This document shows positions 18,185 to 25,469 of a stretch of 34,496 nucleotides of DNA, one piece after another. The notes beneath the pieces are model-generated. The model did not search any database. It was given only the letters and a program-made list of their open reading frames with translations, and was not told where the DNA came from. This DNA comes from a virus, in IMG/VR virus record IMGVR_UViG_3300021057_000028, positions 1 through 34,496 of that record. The stretch is one strand, 5' to 3'. Every line of letters begins with the position of its first letter. Positions within the stretch are counted from its first letter, which is position 1. Both the position numbers and the translations under genes were made by a program.

Positions 18185-18558
18185 CGCTCCCTCACGTCCA
18201 CGGTGTGCGGCGTCACGAACTCCGCGTCCGCGCCGTCATGGTCGTTCGGGTTCACTACGACGCGCCCTGCGCCAATGCCCTCGTGCGCCGTCGGATCGAA
18301 CCAATTCGTGCGGCGCATCAGCGAGCCGAGGTCGCGCTCGTCCCAGTTGGTCGAGCCCATGTCGAACGTGCGCAGCTCCTCGGCGCCGTGGTGCTTCACC
18401 AGCACGCGCGCGAAGGTCGTCTCGCCCGGGTAGCCCTCGACGATGGCCTCGGAGTCGACGACGCGTCCGCACGTCATGCACACCGGCCCGCGCACGTTTT
18501 GCACGTGCGGGGCGAGGATGAGCGAGTCGAGCGACGCGCGCGTGCGGAGGAGGGTCAC
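18181..18558 (-). CDS. Hypothetical protein with a CxxC pair
   Basis: This 125-residue protein of the packaging region starts at a GTG that overlaps the upstream stop (GTGA) and ends in a 4-base overlap with the large terminase gene. It carries CMTCGRVVDSEAIVEGYPGE (about residues 28-47), one possible half of a zinc site, with His residues later (VKHHGAEEL). The rest is mixed alpha/beta with DLGSLMRRTNWFDPTAHEG. No signal or membrane segment is present. I do not recognise a family. Tight coupling to terL suggests a packaging or head-assembly accessory role, but this is inference from position only. Confidence 0.5.
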   Translation of the reverse strand: MTLLRTRASLDSLILAPHVQNVRGPVCMTCGRVVDSEAIVEGYPGETTFARVLVKHHGAEELRTFDMGSTNWDERDLGSLMRRTNWFDPTAHEGIGAGRVVVNPNDHDGADAEFVTPHTVDVRER

Positions 18559-18899
18559 GGGCCACCTCGCAGCGCGTCGTCGATCTGACGGATGAACGCC
18601 TCGCTACCGTCGACACGCCAACCGATAGGCACGAGTGCGCCATGCGCGTTCCGCGTAAACCCGCACTCGTTGCCGCGCGACTGCGTCTCGAGTCGGGCGT
18701 GAATGAGGCGGTCGCGCGCGGCGCGAAGGAGTTCGTTCAGCTTGCGAATGTGCTCTGTCGCAGAGCTCGCGAGCGCCTCGTCGAGACTGTCCTGCAGGCA
18801 CTCGATGCGCAGTTCTGCGCCGTCGAGCATCTGCTGCAGGTATCTGACTTGCGCACGAAGCTGCTTCAGCTTCGTCGCATGCAACGCATTTCGCTTCAC
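18555..18899 (-). CDS. Small coiled-coil protein, unknown function
   Basis: The product is 114 residues from a GTG at 18897-18899, which overlaps the TGA of the upstream gene (GTGA). An open frame extending to 19556 is a shadow. Residues 5-75 form a continuous charged helix with heptad-like spacing (LKQLRAQVRYLQQMLDGAE, LDEALASSATEHIRKLNELL). The rest holds NECGFTRNAHGALVPIGW and a short helix. This is typical of small phage assembly or packaging accessory proteins, but no family is recognised. High Leu/Arg content and lack of strands suggest an oligomer. Confidence 0.5.
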   Translation of the reverse strand: MKRNALHATKLKQLRAQVRYLQQMLDGAELRIECLQDSLDEALASSATEHIRKLNELLRAARDRLIHARLETQSRGNECGFTRNAHGALVPIGWRVDGSEAFIRQIDDALRGGP

Positions 18900-19486
18900 G
18901 ACTCTCCGTCGCTCGGCGGCGCCTTGCGGCGGCGGTCGGGCTTCTCTGCCGGCTCGCGCACGGCCGCGACAGCCTCCTGCGCGGCGGCGCTCGACACGCG
19001 CACGACGCCGAGCGCGCGGAGCGCCTCGAGCTTGCCGAGCGCCTTCGCCGGGTCCGGATCGTCGCAGAGCACCGCGACGGCAGCGAGCTCCCGCGGGTCG
19101 AGCCTCGCGATCTCCGCGTCGAGGGCGGCGCGCGCCTTCTGTCGCTCCAGCTCGCGCGGCGTGTACGTCACCGCGACGTTCCACTCGCGGCAGTGCTCCC
19201 ACTCCGTGCGGTCGGCGAAGCGCCCCTTCGGCTTGCCCGTCTCCTCGTCGATGTCGCCCTGGTCCGGGTAGTACGCCCGGAACATCATCGTCGCGTAGTC
19301 GACGGTGACGACGACGGCCTCGATGCCGGACAGCTTGTGCACGACCTTCACGCTTTTTTGCCATAGCGACGGCGTGGGCAGGTCCGGCCGGCCCGAGATG
19401 AGCTCGTTGTTCTCCGGCGGGATGTGGACCTTCACGGGCTCGTGCGTGTCGAGAGTCGGGTTCAGGAACGAGCGATCGAACGACAT
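18896..19486 (-). CDS. Hypothetical protein of the packaging region
   Basis: This 196-residue protein starts at an ATG 9 bases after the end of the GNAT-like gene. The first half is mixed, with beta strands (SVKVVHKLSGIEAVVVTVDY, about residues 44-63) and aromatic residues (YATMMFRAYYPDQGD). The second half is a charged helix (TPRELERQKARAALDAEIAR) followed by an Ala-rich segment with CDDPDPAKALGKLEALRALG. The C-terminus is a Lys/Arg/Pro tail that is probably disordered. I know of no family match. It could be a head or packaging accessory factor. Confidence 0.45.
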   Translation of the reverse strand: MSFDRSFLNPTLDTHEPVKVHIPPENNELISGRPDLPTPSLWQKSVKVVHKLSGIEAVVVTVDYATMMFRAYYPDQGDIDEETGKPKGRFADRTEWEHCREWNVAVTYTPRELERQKARAALDAEIARLDPRELAAVAVLCDDPDPAKALGKLEALRALGVVRVSSAAAQEAVAAVREPAEKPDRRRKAPPSDGES

Positions 19487-19495
19487 GCGAGGCTC

Positions 19496-19858
19496 CTACG
19501 CTGCCCGGGGCAGAGTGAGTGCAGTGTGCACGTATCGCGTCGACGCGAACGGCCACGAGTGCGTGATGGGGATGCGCTCGGGATAGCTGCCGAGCACCAG
19601 CGAAATCAGTCGACGCGCGAGGCCTTTGCCGCGCAGCTCAGGCGGCACGTAGGCGTAATGCAGTACGCCGTCGGAGCCGCAAGCCCACGCGTGCACGGTG
19701 CGATCGTTGGCAAGCACGATGCACGTGGCACCGGCGTCGAGGATGCGGTCGACGAGCTCGAACCGCTTGGGTTTCGCGAGACCCTCGTACGACGCCGACT
19801 GCGCCCACGTGGGCACGACGTAGCGGCGGTCCGTCGGGGTCATCGCGCGGTGGATCAT
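19496..19858 (-). CDS. GNAT-family acetyltransferase-like protein
   Basis: This 120-residue protein contains the acetyl-CoA-binding motif A of the GNAT fold: LHYAYVPPELRGKGLARRL (about residues 66-84). It has the Val/Tyr strand, the Arg-Gly-x-Gly-Leu/Ala pyrophosphate loop and the following helix. Upstream, AGATCIVLANDRTVHAWAC gives the expected beta2-beta3 strands. It is shorter than most GNATs (about 140-170), and the C-terminal strands are abbreviated. Its position one gene away from the small terminase is notable, since small GNAT-like proteins recur in packaging or virion modules of podoviruses. The substrate is unknown. It may acetylate a host or virion protein, or be a structural use of the fold. 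The ATG overlaps the upstream TGA (ATGA). Confidence 0.65.
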   Translation of the reverse strand: MIHRAMTPTDRRYVVPTWAQSASYEGLAKPKRFELVDRILDAGATCIVLANDRTVHAWACGSDGVLHYAYVPPELRGKGLARRLISLVLGSYPERIPITHSWPFASTRYVHTALTLPRAA

Positions 19859-20130
19859 GCGCGAGCGCCCTCGGCGATGAGCCGACGCGTCTCACGCGCG
19901 AACGCGCACTGCGAACACGCGACGCCCGAGGGTGCCGCCGACTCCGCGGGGGTCACGCCCGGGGGGGCAGACGCGCTCTCCGCACCATCGGCGGCACGCT
20001 CGGACGCCGCGAAGTCACTACGTGTGATGGGCCTGCGAGCGTCGTAGACGCTCCACGTGCTCTCGAACTCCGCGCGGAGCGCTCGCCGGCCAGCGCTGAC
20101 GCGACCCGTGCTCACGTGACTCGTGCTCAC
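19855..20130 (-). CDS. Small Cys-containing protein, unknown function
   Basis: This 91-residue protein starts at a GTG that overlaps the end of the small terminase gene by four bases. Low-complexity Ala/Ser/Pro residues fill the middle (about residues 45-68). The C-terminal part has a CSQCAFARETRRLI helix, giving a single CxxC. One such pair cannot complete a zinc site alone, so dimerisation or a partner would be required. Similar short proteins with one CxxC and an Arg-rich helix are common next to terminase genes, but I do not recognise a named family. Composition is typical of this genome. Confidence 0.4.
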   Translation of the reverse strand: MSTSHVSTGRVSAGRRALRAEFESTWSVYDARRPITRSDFAASERAADGAESASAPPGVTPAESAAPSGVACSQCAFARETRRLIAEGARA

Positions 20131-20546
20131 GTGCCGACCTTCCGCGACTGAATCGCCGCGAGCACCGAGCGCGTGAACGACTCGTCCGCGTCGATGCTCG
20201 CGTTGTCCGCGTCGTCGTCGCTGTCGTTCGCCACGCCCTCACGCTGCGCCCACTCCTGCGGCCGGCGCGACGTCAGCCAGAGCTTGATCGCGTCGACCTT
20301 GCCGGCCTTGATCGCGGTCATGAGCGCGTCGACGACCTCGCGCTCGGCCTTGCCCTCGGCCTCCTCGACCTTGGCCAGGAAGGCCGCGTAGGGCGCTTCG
20401 CCTCGACGACCCGCCGCGAGCCATACCTTGAGCGTCGACCACCCGATCCCGCTCGCGCCGGCCGCCGCCTTGCGGCCCATGCCGGCCTTCAGCGCGTCGA
20501 CCACGCGCTTCGTGACCAGATCATCCAACGACAACGGCCGCCCCAC
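20127..20546 (-). CDS. terS: Terminase small subunit
   Basis: The product is 139 residues from a GTG at 20544-20546. The N-terminal part is a helix-turn-helix: LVTKRVVDALKAGMGRKAAA then GIGWSTLKVWLAAGRRGE (about residues 10-50). This fits the DNA-recognition domain of small terminases that bind the packaging site. A helical segment follows (AFLAKVEEAEGKAEREVVDA), the usual oligomerisation part, then TSRRPQEWAQREG, the short motif seen in many phage small terminases and related HTH proteins. It is the first gene of the late operon and lies next to a repeat-rich non-coding region that may hold its binding site. The large subunit is further downstream with five genes in between, an unusually wide separation. 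Confidence 0.75.
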   Translation of the reverse strand: MGRPLSLDDLVTKRVVDALKAGMGRKAAAGASGIGWSTLKVWLAAGRRGEAPYAAFLAKVEEAEGKAEREVVDALMTAIKAGKVDAIKLWLTSRRPQEWAQREGVANDSDDDADNASIDADESFTRSVLAAIQSRKVGT

Positions 20547-20803
20547 GATGCTTCGGGTAGCACATCAATCGCTGAAATTCGCCACCATCAATCGCCGCAG
20601 TCGCAAAATTGTACGCGGCTGTGCGACGCGCGTCTGCCCCGTCCATTCCGTTCCCGAGTCGCGCGGAACGGAACGTTTGCTCCCGATGCAGGGACATCCA
20701 ATCCTATCCGTTCCCTATATAGGAACGGAACGGATAGATTGAATGTCCGTTCCCGTGTTCTGGGAATGAATGGGAACAGATGGGAACGGATACATGGTTT
20801 GAT
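20547..20803. promoter_or_regulatory. Non-coding control region between repA-like helicase gene and terS
   Basis: This 257-bp stretch has no supported gene and is richer in A/T than its surroundings. It contains the GGGAACGGA-type repeat cluster (20647-20790), a 10-bp direct repeat CATCAATCGC at 20563-20572 and 20586-20595, and a TACAAT -10-like hexamer on the minus strand (20608-20613) without a recognisable -35. A late promoter for the minus-strand structural operon must lie here or be replaced by read-through from the replication operon. The absence of a -35 would fit control by an activator. It is also the natural place for a packaging site or an origin. Confidence 0.5.
20647..20790. repeat. 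Iteron-like cluster of GGGAACGGA repeats in both orientations
   Basis: Copies seen: TCCGTTCCC at 20647-20655, 20707-20715 and 20746-20754 (inverted orientation); GGAACGG(A) at 20665-20672, 20722-20729 and 20727-20734, with an overlapping partial copy at 20669-20675; and three tandem 10-mers at 20761-20790, all starting TGGGAA. The 10-bp period of the last three puts them on the same face of the helix. The first and second groups are inverted repeats around short spacers, and the second is centred on the palindrome CCTATATAGG (20714-20723). Such density of one motif in about 145 bp is not explained by coding. Possible roles are an origin (iterons), a terminase binding site or a late-promoter operator. 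Confidence 0.7.
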
Positions 20804-21928
20804 TCATGCATTCGCCACCTGCTGCGTCGTGTCCTCGATCCCACCGACGTGGAACTCGGGCGCGTGGTAGGTGCCCGCCTCGACGACGGCGCCTTGCTGG
20901 ATGAGGTCGCGGAGGATCGCGCTGAAGCGTTGCGTGCGGACGCGGAGCCCGCATGCCTCTCGGAGTTGGCTCCTGCTGCCCCGGAACACGCCCGCGTAGC
21001 GCGCGAGCGTAGCGGCGATGGCCTCGGCCACCTGCGTGGTCTCGGCGCGTTCTACGGCCGCCTGGGAGGCCTCCTCGCGCCGCTGCATCTGCGCGACGTC
21101 GAGGTGGACGATTTCGAGGCCGGCCTTGGGCACGCCGTCGACGGCCGTGTCGATCGAGTCGAGGCCGAAGTCGTCGACCGTCGAGCCCATGATGCGGTCC
21201 TTCTGGTGATGCACCGTGGTCGGGGTGTTCTTCGCGCCAACGAACACGAACACGCTCTGGCAGGCGTCGAACAGCGCGGAGCTGCCTCGAATCACGTGCG
21301 TCTCCGTCCCTCCGTCCTGCGCGCTCGGCTTGCGCGCGTGGTGGATGACCGCGATCGTGGCGCCCGTGCGCTCGCTGACGCGGCTGAGGATGTCGAGGTA
21401 CGCGCGCACCTCGCTGCTGTTCTCGTCGGCGCGAGGGAAGGCCGCGCGCAGGGAGTCGACGAGCACGAACGCGACGCCCTCGCAGAGCCGGAGCAGGTCA
21501 TCCGGCGCGTCCGTCTCGTCGAGGTAGACCTGCGGCATGCACGAGACGCTGAGCGGGATCTCGCTGAGCGTGACGCCCATCGCCCTGGCCAGGCGCTGGT
21601 AGCGCTCCTGCGTGAGCCGCCGCCCTTGCTCGTAGTCGAGGTGCAGCGCGCGACCCTGACGGACCGAGTGCAGCCCCCACACCGGACGGCCCGCAGCGAC
21701 GCTCACCGCGAGGCTCTGGAGCGCCATGGTCTTCCTGCTGTAGCCGTAGCCCGCCACGAGCGTGACCGGCCCCGGGGCGATGCGGAGCGGCTCGCAGAGC
21801 CATGGGATGGGAGGCAGCGCCGTGGCTAACGCGGGGCCGTCGAGCAGCTTCCACCGCTCCTCGAGCGAGGGCCGCACCGGGCGAGGCACGGCGGCAAGTA
21901 GCGTACGCTCGAGGTCAGCGAGCGCCAT
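20804..21928 (-). CDS. RepA-type hexameric replicative helicase (RecA-fold ATPase)
   Basis: The product is 374 residues from the ATG at 21926-21928, which overlaps the upstream stop (TGATG); an open frame reaching 22144 is a shadow. The order and spacing of motifs match the RSF1010 RepA / phage AAA_25 class. There is a P-loop GYGYSRKT (60-67), a switch-like LDYEQG (97-102), a Walker B VAFVLVDSL (152-160), and AVIHHARKP (193-201), the VIHHxxK motif with its sensor residues. The second glycine of the usual GxxxxGKT is replaced by arginine. The C-terminal 80 residues contain a winged-helix-like SRSQLREACGLRVRTQRFSA. Such proteins unwind DNA in replication of plasmids and phages. No primase gene is visible in the window, so priming may be by the host. 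The repeat cluster starts 14 bases past its stop. Confidence 0.75.
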   Translation of the reverse strand: MALADLERTLLAAVPRPVRPSLEERWKLLDGPALATALPPIPWLCEPLRIAPGPVTLVAGYGYSRKTMALQSLAVSVAAGRPVWGLHSVRQGRALHLDYEQGRRLTQERYQRLARAMGVTLSEIPLSVSCMPQVYLDETDAPDDLLRLCEGVAFVLVDSLRAAFPRADENSSEVRAYLDILSRVSERTGATIAVIHHARKPSAQDGGTETHVIRGSSALFDACQSVFVFVGAKNTPTTVHHQKDRIMGSTVDDFGLDSIDTAVDGVPKAGLEIVHLDVAQMQRREEASQAAVERAETTQVAEAIAATLARYAGVFRGSRSQLREACGLRVRTQRFSAILRDLIQQGAVVEAGTYHAPEFHVGGIEDTTQQVANA

Positions 21929-22188
21929 CACTGCACCCTCGCGCGCAGGAGGCACGCTTGCTCGAGCAGTCGCCCGGCGCGCTCGGCGATACGACGCGCA
22001 CGCTCGGCGCGCCTCACGGCGAACACCAGCATGCGCTCGCTGCGACGGAGCTCGACAAGGTGACGCTCGTGCATGCGCCGGCAGAGCATGAGCAGCGCCG
22101 ACGCCTCGACGCGCGCGTCGTGCGCGAGCTCGATGGCGGCCCACTCCGCGTCGCTGTCCCAGGCCACGCCCGCGACCTCAGCGCTCAC
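21928..22188 (-). CDS. Small helical protein of the replication operon, unknown function
   Basis: This 86-residue protein is mostly one charged helical stretch rich in Arg, Glu, Ala and Leu (LVELRRSERMLVFAVRRAER). The N-terminus is acidic (WDSDAEWAAIELAHDARVE). It overlaps its neighbours on both sides (stop TGA shared with the start of the RepA-type gene, start inside the VRR-NUC gene end), so it is translated with them. Its position between nuclease and helicase suggests a replication accessory such as a loader or regulator, but no homology is recognised. Confidence 0.45.
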   Translation of the reverse strand: MSAEVAGVAWDSDAEWAAIELAHDARVEASALLMLCRRMHERHLVELRRSERMLVFAVRRAERARRIAERAGRLLEQACLLRARVQ

Positions 22189-22702
22189 GGCGCGCCTCCG
22201 TCACCAGCGCGACCGCCTCGTCCGGGCTCGTGACGACGCCCGCGATGCCACCGTGACGCCGGATGAGGTCGATCCACCGGCGCTGCACCTCGCTCGGGCG
22301 CTGCCCGGGGCGCTTCACCTCCCAGCCCGCGAACACCGCACGCCCTTCGACGACCACGAGGCCGATGAGGTCGGCGCTGCCGACGCCGAGCCCGTAACGG
22401 ATGCCGTGCTCCGAGTCGACGCCGACGTTGTTGCGCCACACGAGCACGCCAGGCACGCATGCGAGCGCCGCGCGGATGCGGACCATCAACCCGCGCTCGG
22501 TCTCCTTGCTCGGGAGCACCAGGCTGACGCGCTCGCCGTTGATCACGCCATCCACGATGCCGCTGTGGCGATTTGCCTTGCTCGTGCGGCGCCGATGTGC
22601 GACTTTCCGCAAGCGCGGCGCGGGGTTGCTGGACATTTGTTCACCCTCAGGGCCAAAAAAAGAGGGCGCGTTGTCGCGCCCCCGCAGGGACTTCGTCGTC
22701 AT
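22178..22702 (-). CDS. VRR-NUC domain nuclease
   Basis: The product is 174 residues from the ATG at 22700-22702, which has a Shine-Dalgarno-like GAGG five bases upstream and lies 3 bases after the helicase stop. The C-terminal 110 residues are a PD-(D/E)XK VRR-NUC domain. It shows VRIRAALACVPGVLVWRNNVG, then GLGVGSADLIGLV (catalytic Asp), FAGWEVKRPGQRPSEVQRRW (catalytic E-x-K) and HGGIAGVVTSPDEA. These nucleases cut branched DNA and in phages sit beside helicases and polymerases. An alternative ATG at 22634-22636, which would skip 22 residues, has GAGG eight bases upstream and follows a terminator-like hairpin. The first 22 codons cover that hairpin, so the true start is uncertain. Confidence 0.8.
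   Translation of the reverse strand: MTTKSLRGRDNAPSFFGPEGEQMSSNPAPRLRKVAHRRRTSKANRHSGIVDGVINGERVSLVLPSKETERGLMVRIRAALACVPGVLVWRNNVGVDSEHGIRYGLGVGSADLIGLVVVEGRAVFAGWEVKRPGQRPSEVQRRWIDLIRRHGGIAGVVTSPDEAVALVTEARRER
22655..22681 (-). terminator. Intrinsic (rho-independent) terminator or attenuator
   Basis: On the minus strand, GGGCGCG (from 22681 down to 22675), loop ACAA, and CGCGCCC (to 22664) form a perfect 7-bp GC stem. It is followed by TCT and six T residues (22663-22655). This is a textbook intrinsic terminator. It lies 24 bases past the helicase stop and inside the first 22 codons of the longer VRR-NUC start. It could reduce transcription from the upstream early genes into the nuclease, repA and late genes. 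It could also act as an attenuator whose hairpin is melted by ribosomes translating the leader. Confidence 0.75.
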
Positions 22703-22704
22703 CG

Positions 22705-24057
22705 TCACCTCTCCGGTGCCATCTCGCGTGCAATCGCGGCTGCACGTGCCTTCACGCTGGCGCTCGGCCACTCGCCGTACGCGCCCTTGAATCGGTGGAG
22801 CGCCTGCCCCTCGCGCCACCCCTTCGCCGCGGCGTGCCGTAGCCACCGCGCGAGCCTGAGGACGCGCGCATCGTCGTCCTCCGCGCGCAGGGCTGCGAAG
22901 CGCGTCATGGGTAGGCCGAGCACGCGCGGACGACGGAGGCGCATCTCGCCCTCGTGCCCGCACGTCTCACACGGCGGCGGACCCGCCTGAGGCGTGCCGC
23001 ACACCGGGCAGAACCGCACGTCGATCTCGTCGCCCGCGCGCCTGATGGCCTTGCCGTCGAGGTGATACGTGCGCTCGACGTCAGGATCGCCGTGCACGTG
23101 GCTGACGCCGCGGAGGTCGAGCACCGTGCAACGGTCCTTGCCCTCGGCGATGCGGAGTCCGCGACCGACGGCCTGGAGATACGAGCCCGCCGTGCCGAAG
23201 CCGCGCGCGAGGATCACCGCATCGCATGCCGGCACGTCGAAGCCCTCCGTGAGGAGCGCCGCGTTGCTGAGCACGCTCGTGCGCCCCTCGGCGAAGTCCT
23301 CGATGACCCGTACGCGGTCGCGCGTCTGCATCTCGCCCCACGCCGCCGCCGCCGTCACCCCACGCTCGCGGAACGAGCACGTGTACTGGATGGCGAGCTG
23401 CACGCTGGGCGCGAACAGCACCGCGCGCGCCGACGGGCAGTGCTCGAGGTACGCGTCAACGGGGTCCTGCGCGAGCTCGCCAGGCGCGAGCGCGCGATCA
23501 GGCCTCACCACCTCCGCCGGCACGAGGAACCCGCCCGCGATGGCGTCGCGGATGGTGATGGCCGTCACGAGCGCGTCGAACACGCCCGTAAGCCCACGAC
23601 CGTCGCCACGCTCCGGCGTCGCCGTCAGGCCGAGGAACACCGCACCCGGCAGCGCGCCCCTGAGCAGGCTCCAGGTGTCCGAGCCCGCGTGATGCGACTC
23701 GTCCCACACCACGAGCGCAGCATCGGGCACTCGCGAGCCCGGACGTGCGAGCTCCTGGTTCGTGCGCACGAGCACGTCGATCTCCGGCTCGAGCCCCGCC
23801 GCGCGCAGCGCCGCCGACGCCTGCGTGAGCAGCTCCTTGCGCGGAGCAACCCAGAGCGGGAGAGGGCCGCCCTGGTGGCGGTGCCCCACGCACGCCGCCA
23901 CGCCCATCCGCGTCTTGCCCGTCCCCGTCGGCGCGACGATGCACACGCCCTGCGCGCCGGCCTGCACCGCCGCACGCGCATCCGCGAGCGCGCGCGCCTG
24001 GTAGGGACGCAGTACGATCTGGGGGGAAACACAAGTGTTCGCCATCGATTCGTTCAC
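22705..24057 (-). CDS. SF2 DEAD/DEAH-type helicase with C-terminal zinc motif
   Basis: This 450-residue protein has the superfamily 2 motifs in order: Q-like RPYQ (17-20), motif I PTGTGKT (43-49), motif II DESHH (119-123), motif III TATPER (145-150), motif V NAALLTEGFDVPACDAVILA (265-284) and motif VI QAVGRGLR (295-302). This is the RAD3/UvsW-like type, with a DESH box. After the helicase core a zinc pair appears: CPVC (350-353) and CETC (363-366). The C-terminus is a helical segment with basic residues. It would remodel replication or recombination forks. The GTG start overlaps the integrase stop (GTGA); an ATG at 24043-24045 is also possible. The helicase-nuclease-RepA series is the replication module. 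Confidence 0.85.
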   Translation of the reverse strand: MNESMANTCVSPQIVLRPYQARALADARAAVQAGAQGVCIVAPTGTGKTRMGVAACVGHRHQGGPLPLWVAPRKELLTQASAALRAAGLEPEIDVLVRTNQELARPGSRVPDAALVVWDESHHAGSDTWSLLRGALPGAVFLGLTATPERGDGRGLTGVFDALVTAITIRDAIAGGFLVPAEVVRPDRALAPGELAQDPVDAYLEHCPSARAVLFAPSVQLAIQYTCSFRERGVTAAAAWGEMQTRDRVRVIEDFAEGRTSVLSNAALLTEGFDVPACDAVILARGFGTAGSYLQAVGRGLRIAEGKDRCTVLDLRGVSHVHGDPDVERTYHLDGKAIRRAGDEIDVRFCPVCGTPQAGPPPCETCGHEGEMRLRRPRVLGLPMTRFAALRAEDDDARVLRLARWLRHAAAKGWREGQALHRFKGAYGEWPSASVKARAAAIAREMAPER

Positions 24058-25448
24058 TCCTCGGCTACGAGGTCTTCCGCTTCACGCCACACGATGGCTG
24101 GAGGCTCGCCGGGCAGTAGCGCGGCGCGCACCACGAGCTCGCGCACGATGCCTCGGCGACGAGGACCGTCGGCGCGCCGCCATGCGGCCTCGAGCGTCGC
24201 GAGCTCGCGCAGCGCCGCGCGTGTCTCGCGCGGGGAGCGATGGCGGCATACGCGCTGTTCCTCGGCGTCGATGCGCAGGCGCTCGTCGTCGAGCTTGTCG
24301 GTCCTCGACCTCAGTTCGTCGACCGTCATGACGCCCGCCGCAAACGCGTCGAGGAGGCGCGCTCGCTTGCGAGCGACGGCGGCGCGCTGCTCGGCGAAGT
24401 CCGGCGCGCTCGCGCGCATGGTGCGCGGGCGCGCGAGCTCCTCCCTCATCTCCCGCAGCCGCGCGAGCACCATGTCGCTCGCCGCTGCCTCGACGGCGTC
24501 CTGCCGTATGAACGCGTGCTGGCAGTTGCGCGCGCATCGGTAGTAGTACCGCCGCTGGCGCCGGTCGGACCGACCCCCGTAGGCCGACGTCATCACCGAC
24601 CCGCACGCGCCGCACACCGCGACGTCGCGGAGGATCCAGCCGTCCGTCAGCGTCGCCGCACCGTAGACGCGCAGCGTGCGACGGCCGACGGCCTCACGCG
24701 CTCGGGCGAACGTCGCGGCATCGATGAGCGCGGGATGCTTGCCGGCGATCCAGTTGCCGCGCGAGTCGCGGAGCTCGCCGACGTAGAACCGCCGACCGAG
24801 CATGTCCATCACGCGATCGCGCTTCATGCCGACGGCCGAAGCGATCTCCGTGATGCTCCGGCCTTGGATGGCCAGCCGAAACACGCGACGCACGACCGAG
24901 GCCGCCTGCTCGTCGACGATGAGGACGTTGCGCTCGAGACCCTTGCCCGGCGTCCGCACGTAGCCGTACGGCACCACGCCCTCGACCCAATACCCCTTGT
25001 CCCTGAGGATGTGGCGCGTACCGACGAGGCGCTGTCGGATGCGCTTGTGCTCTTCCTTCGCGAACAGGATTCGGAATCCGAGCGCGCTGTCACCGTCGGG
25101 CGTCGACGCGTCGATGTTCTCGCCGATGGCGATGAACCCCGCCTTGCGCTCCAAGATCTCCCGCACGCTGCGGTACGTGAACTCCGGATCTCGGCTCCAG
25201 CGATCGACCTTGTCGACGAGGACGAGGTCTCCCTCGCGCACGTCGCGCATGAGGGCCTGCATCTGAAGGCGCTTCTCCACCTTCTCCCGGATGCCGCTCT
25301 CCGCCTCGACGTAGAAACGAGTCACGCGGAGGCCTTGGCCTTTCGCGTACGCGGCGATCGCGTTCTGCTGATCCTGGAGCGACGTACCCCGGGCCTGCTC
25401 TTCCGAGGAGACGCGGGCGTATCCGAGGATTCTACGGGGTCGGGGCAT
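24054..25448 (-). CDS. Large serine recombinase (phage integrase)
   Basis: This 464-residue protein has an N-terminal resolvase domain with GYARVSSEEQ (residues 9-18; catalytic Ser14 expected in the RVS motif), DKVDRWSRDPE (79-89, active-site arginines) and SLQDQQNAI. A recombinase domain follows (GYWVEGVVPYGYVRTPGKG, 152-170, then helix-turn-helix parts). A zinc ribbon comes next with C279, C282, C305 and C309. A long coiled-coil C-terminal segment contains AVARKRARLLDAF. Size and domain order match large serine integrases. It would catalyse integration between attP and attB, and a directionality factor would be needed for excision. The ATG is preceded by GAGG at a 7-base spacing. No neighbouring excisionase is recognised, though the small proteins upstream are candidates. 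Confidence 0.9.
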   Translation of the reverse strand: MPRPRRILGYARVSSEEQARGTSLQDQQNAIAAYAKGQGLRVTRFYVEAESGIREKVEKRLQMQALMRDVREGDLVLVDKVDRWSRDPEFTYRSVREILERKAGFIAIGENIDASTPDGDSALGFRILFAKEEHKRIRQRLVGTRHILRDKGYWVEGVVPYGYVRTPGKGLERNVLIVDEQAASVVRRVFRLAIQGRSITEIASAVGMKRDRVMDMLGRRFYVGELRDSRGNWIAGKHPALIDAATFARAREAVGRRTLRVYGAATLTDGWILRDVAVCGACGSVMTSAYGGRSDRRQRRYYYRCARNCQHAFIRQDAVEAAASDMVLARLREMREELARPRTMRASAPDFAEQRAAVARKRARLLDAFAAGVMTVDELRSRTDKLDDERLRIDAEEQRVCRHRSPRETRAALRELATLEAAWRRADGPRRRGIVRELVVRAALLPGEPPAIVWREAEDLVAEE

Positions 25449-25469
25449 TGCAAGGCCTCGAGCAACAGC

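Noticed and set aside
15215-18433. A 1072-codon open frame on the plus strand across portal and large terminase genes
   Set aside because: It is antisense to two well-supported genes, its translation is Arg/Ala/Leu-biased low complexity, and long antisense frames are expected in high-GC DNA.
20608-20613. Late promoter at the TACAAT hexamer
   Set aside because: No -35-like hexamer is found at a proper distance upstream on the minus strand, so it was only mentioned within the control region.
20761-20790. CRISPR-like array from the three tandem 10-mers
   Set aside because: Repeat units are 10 bp with no spacers; this is an iteron-type repeat.
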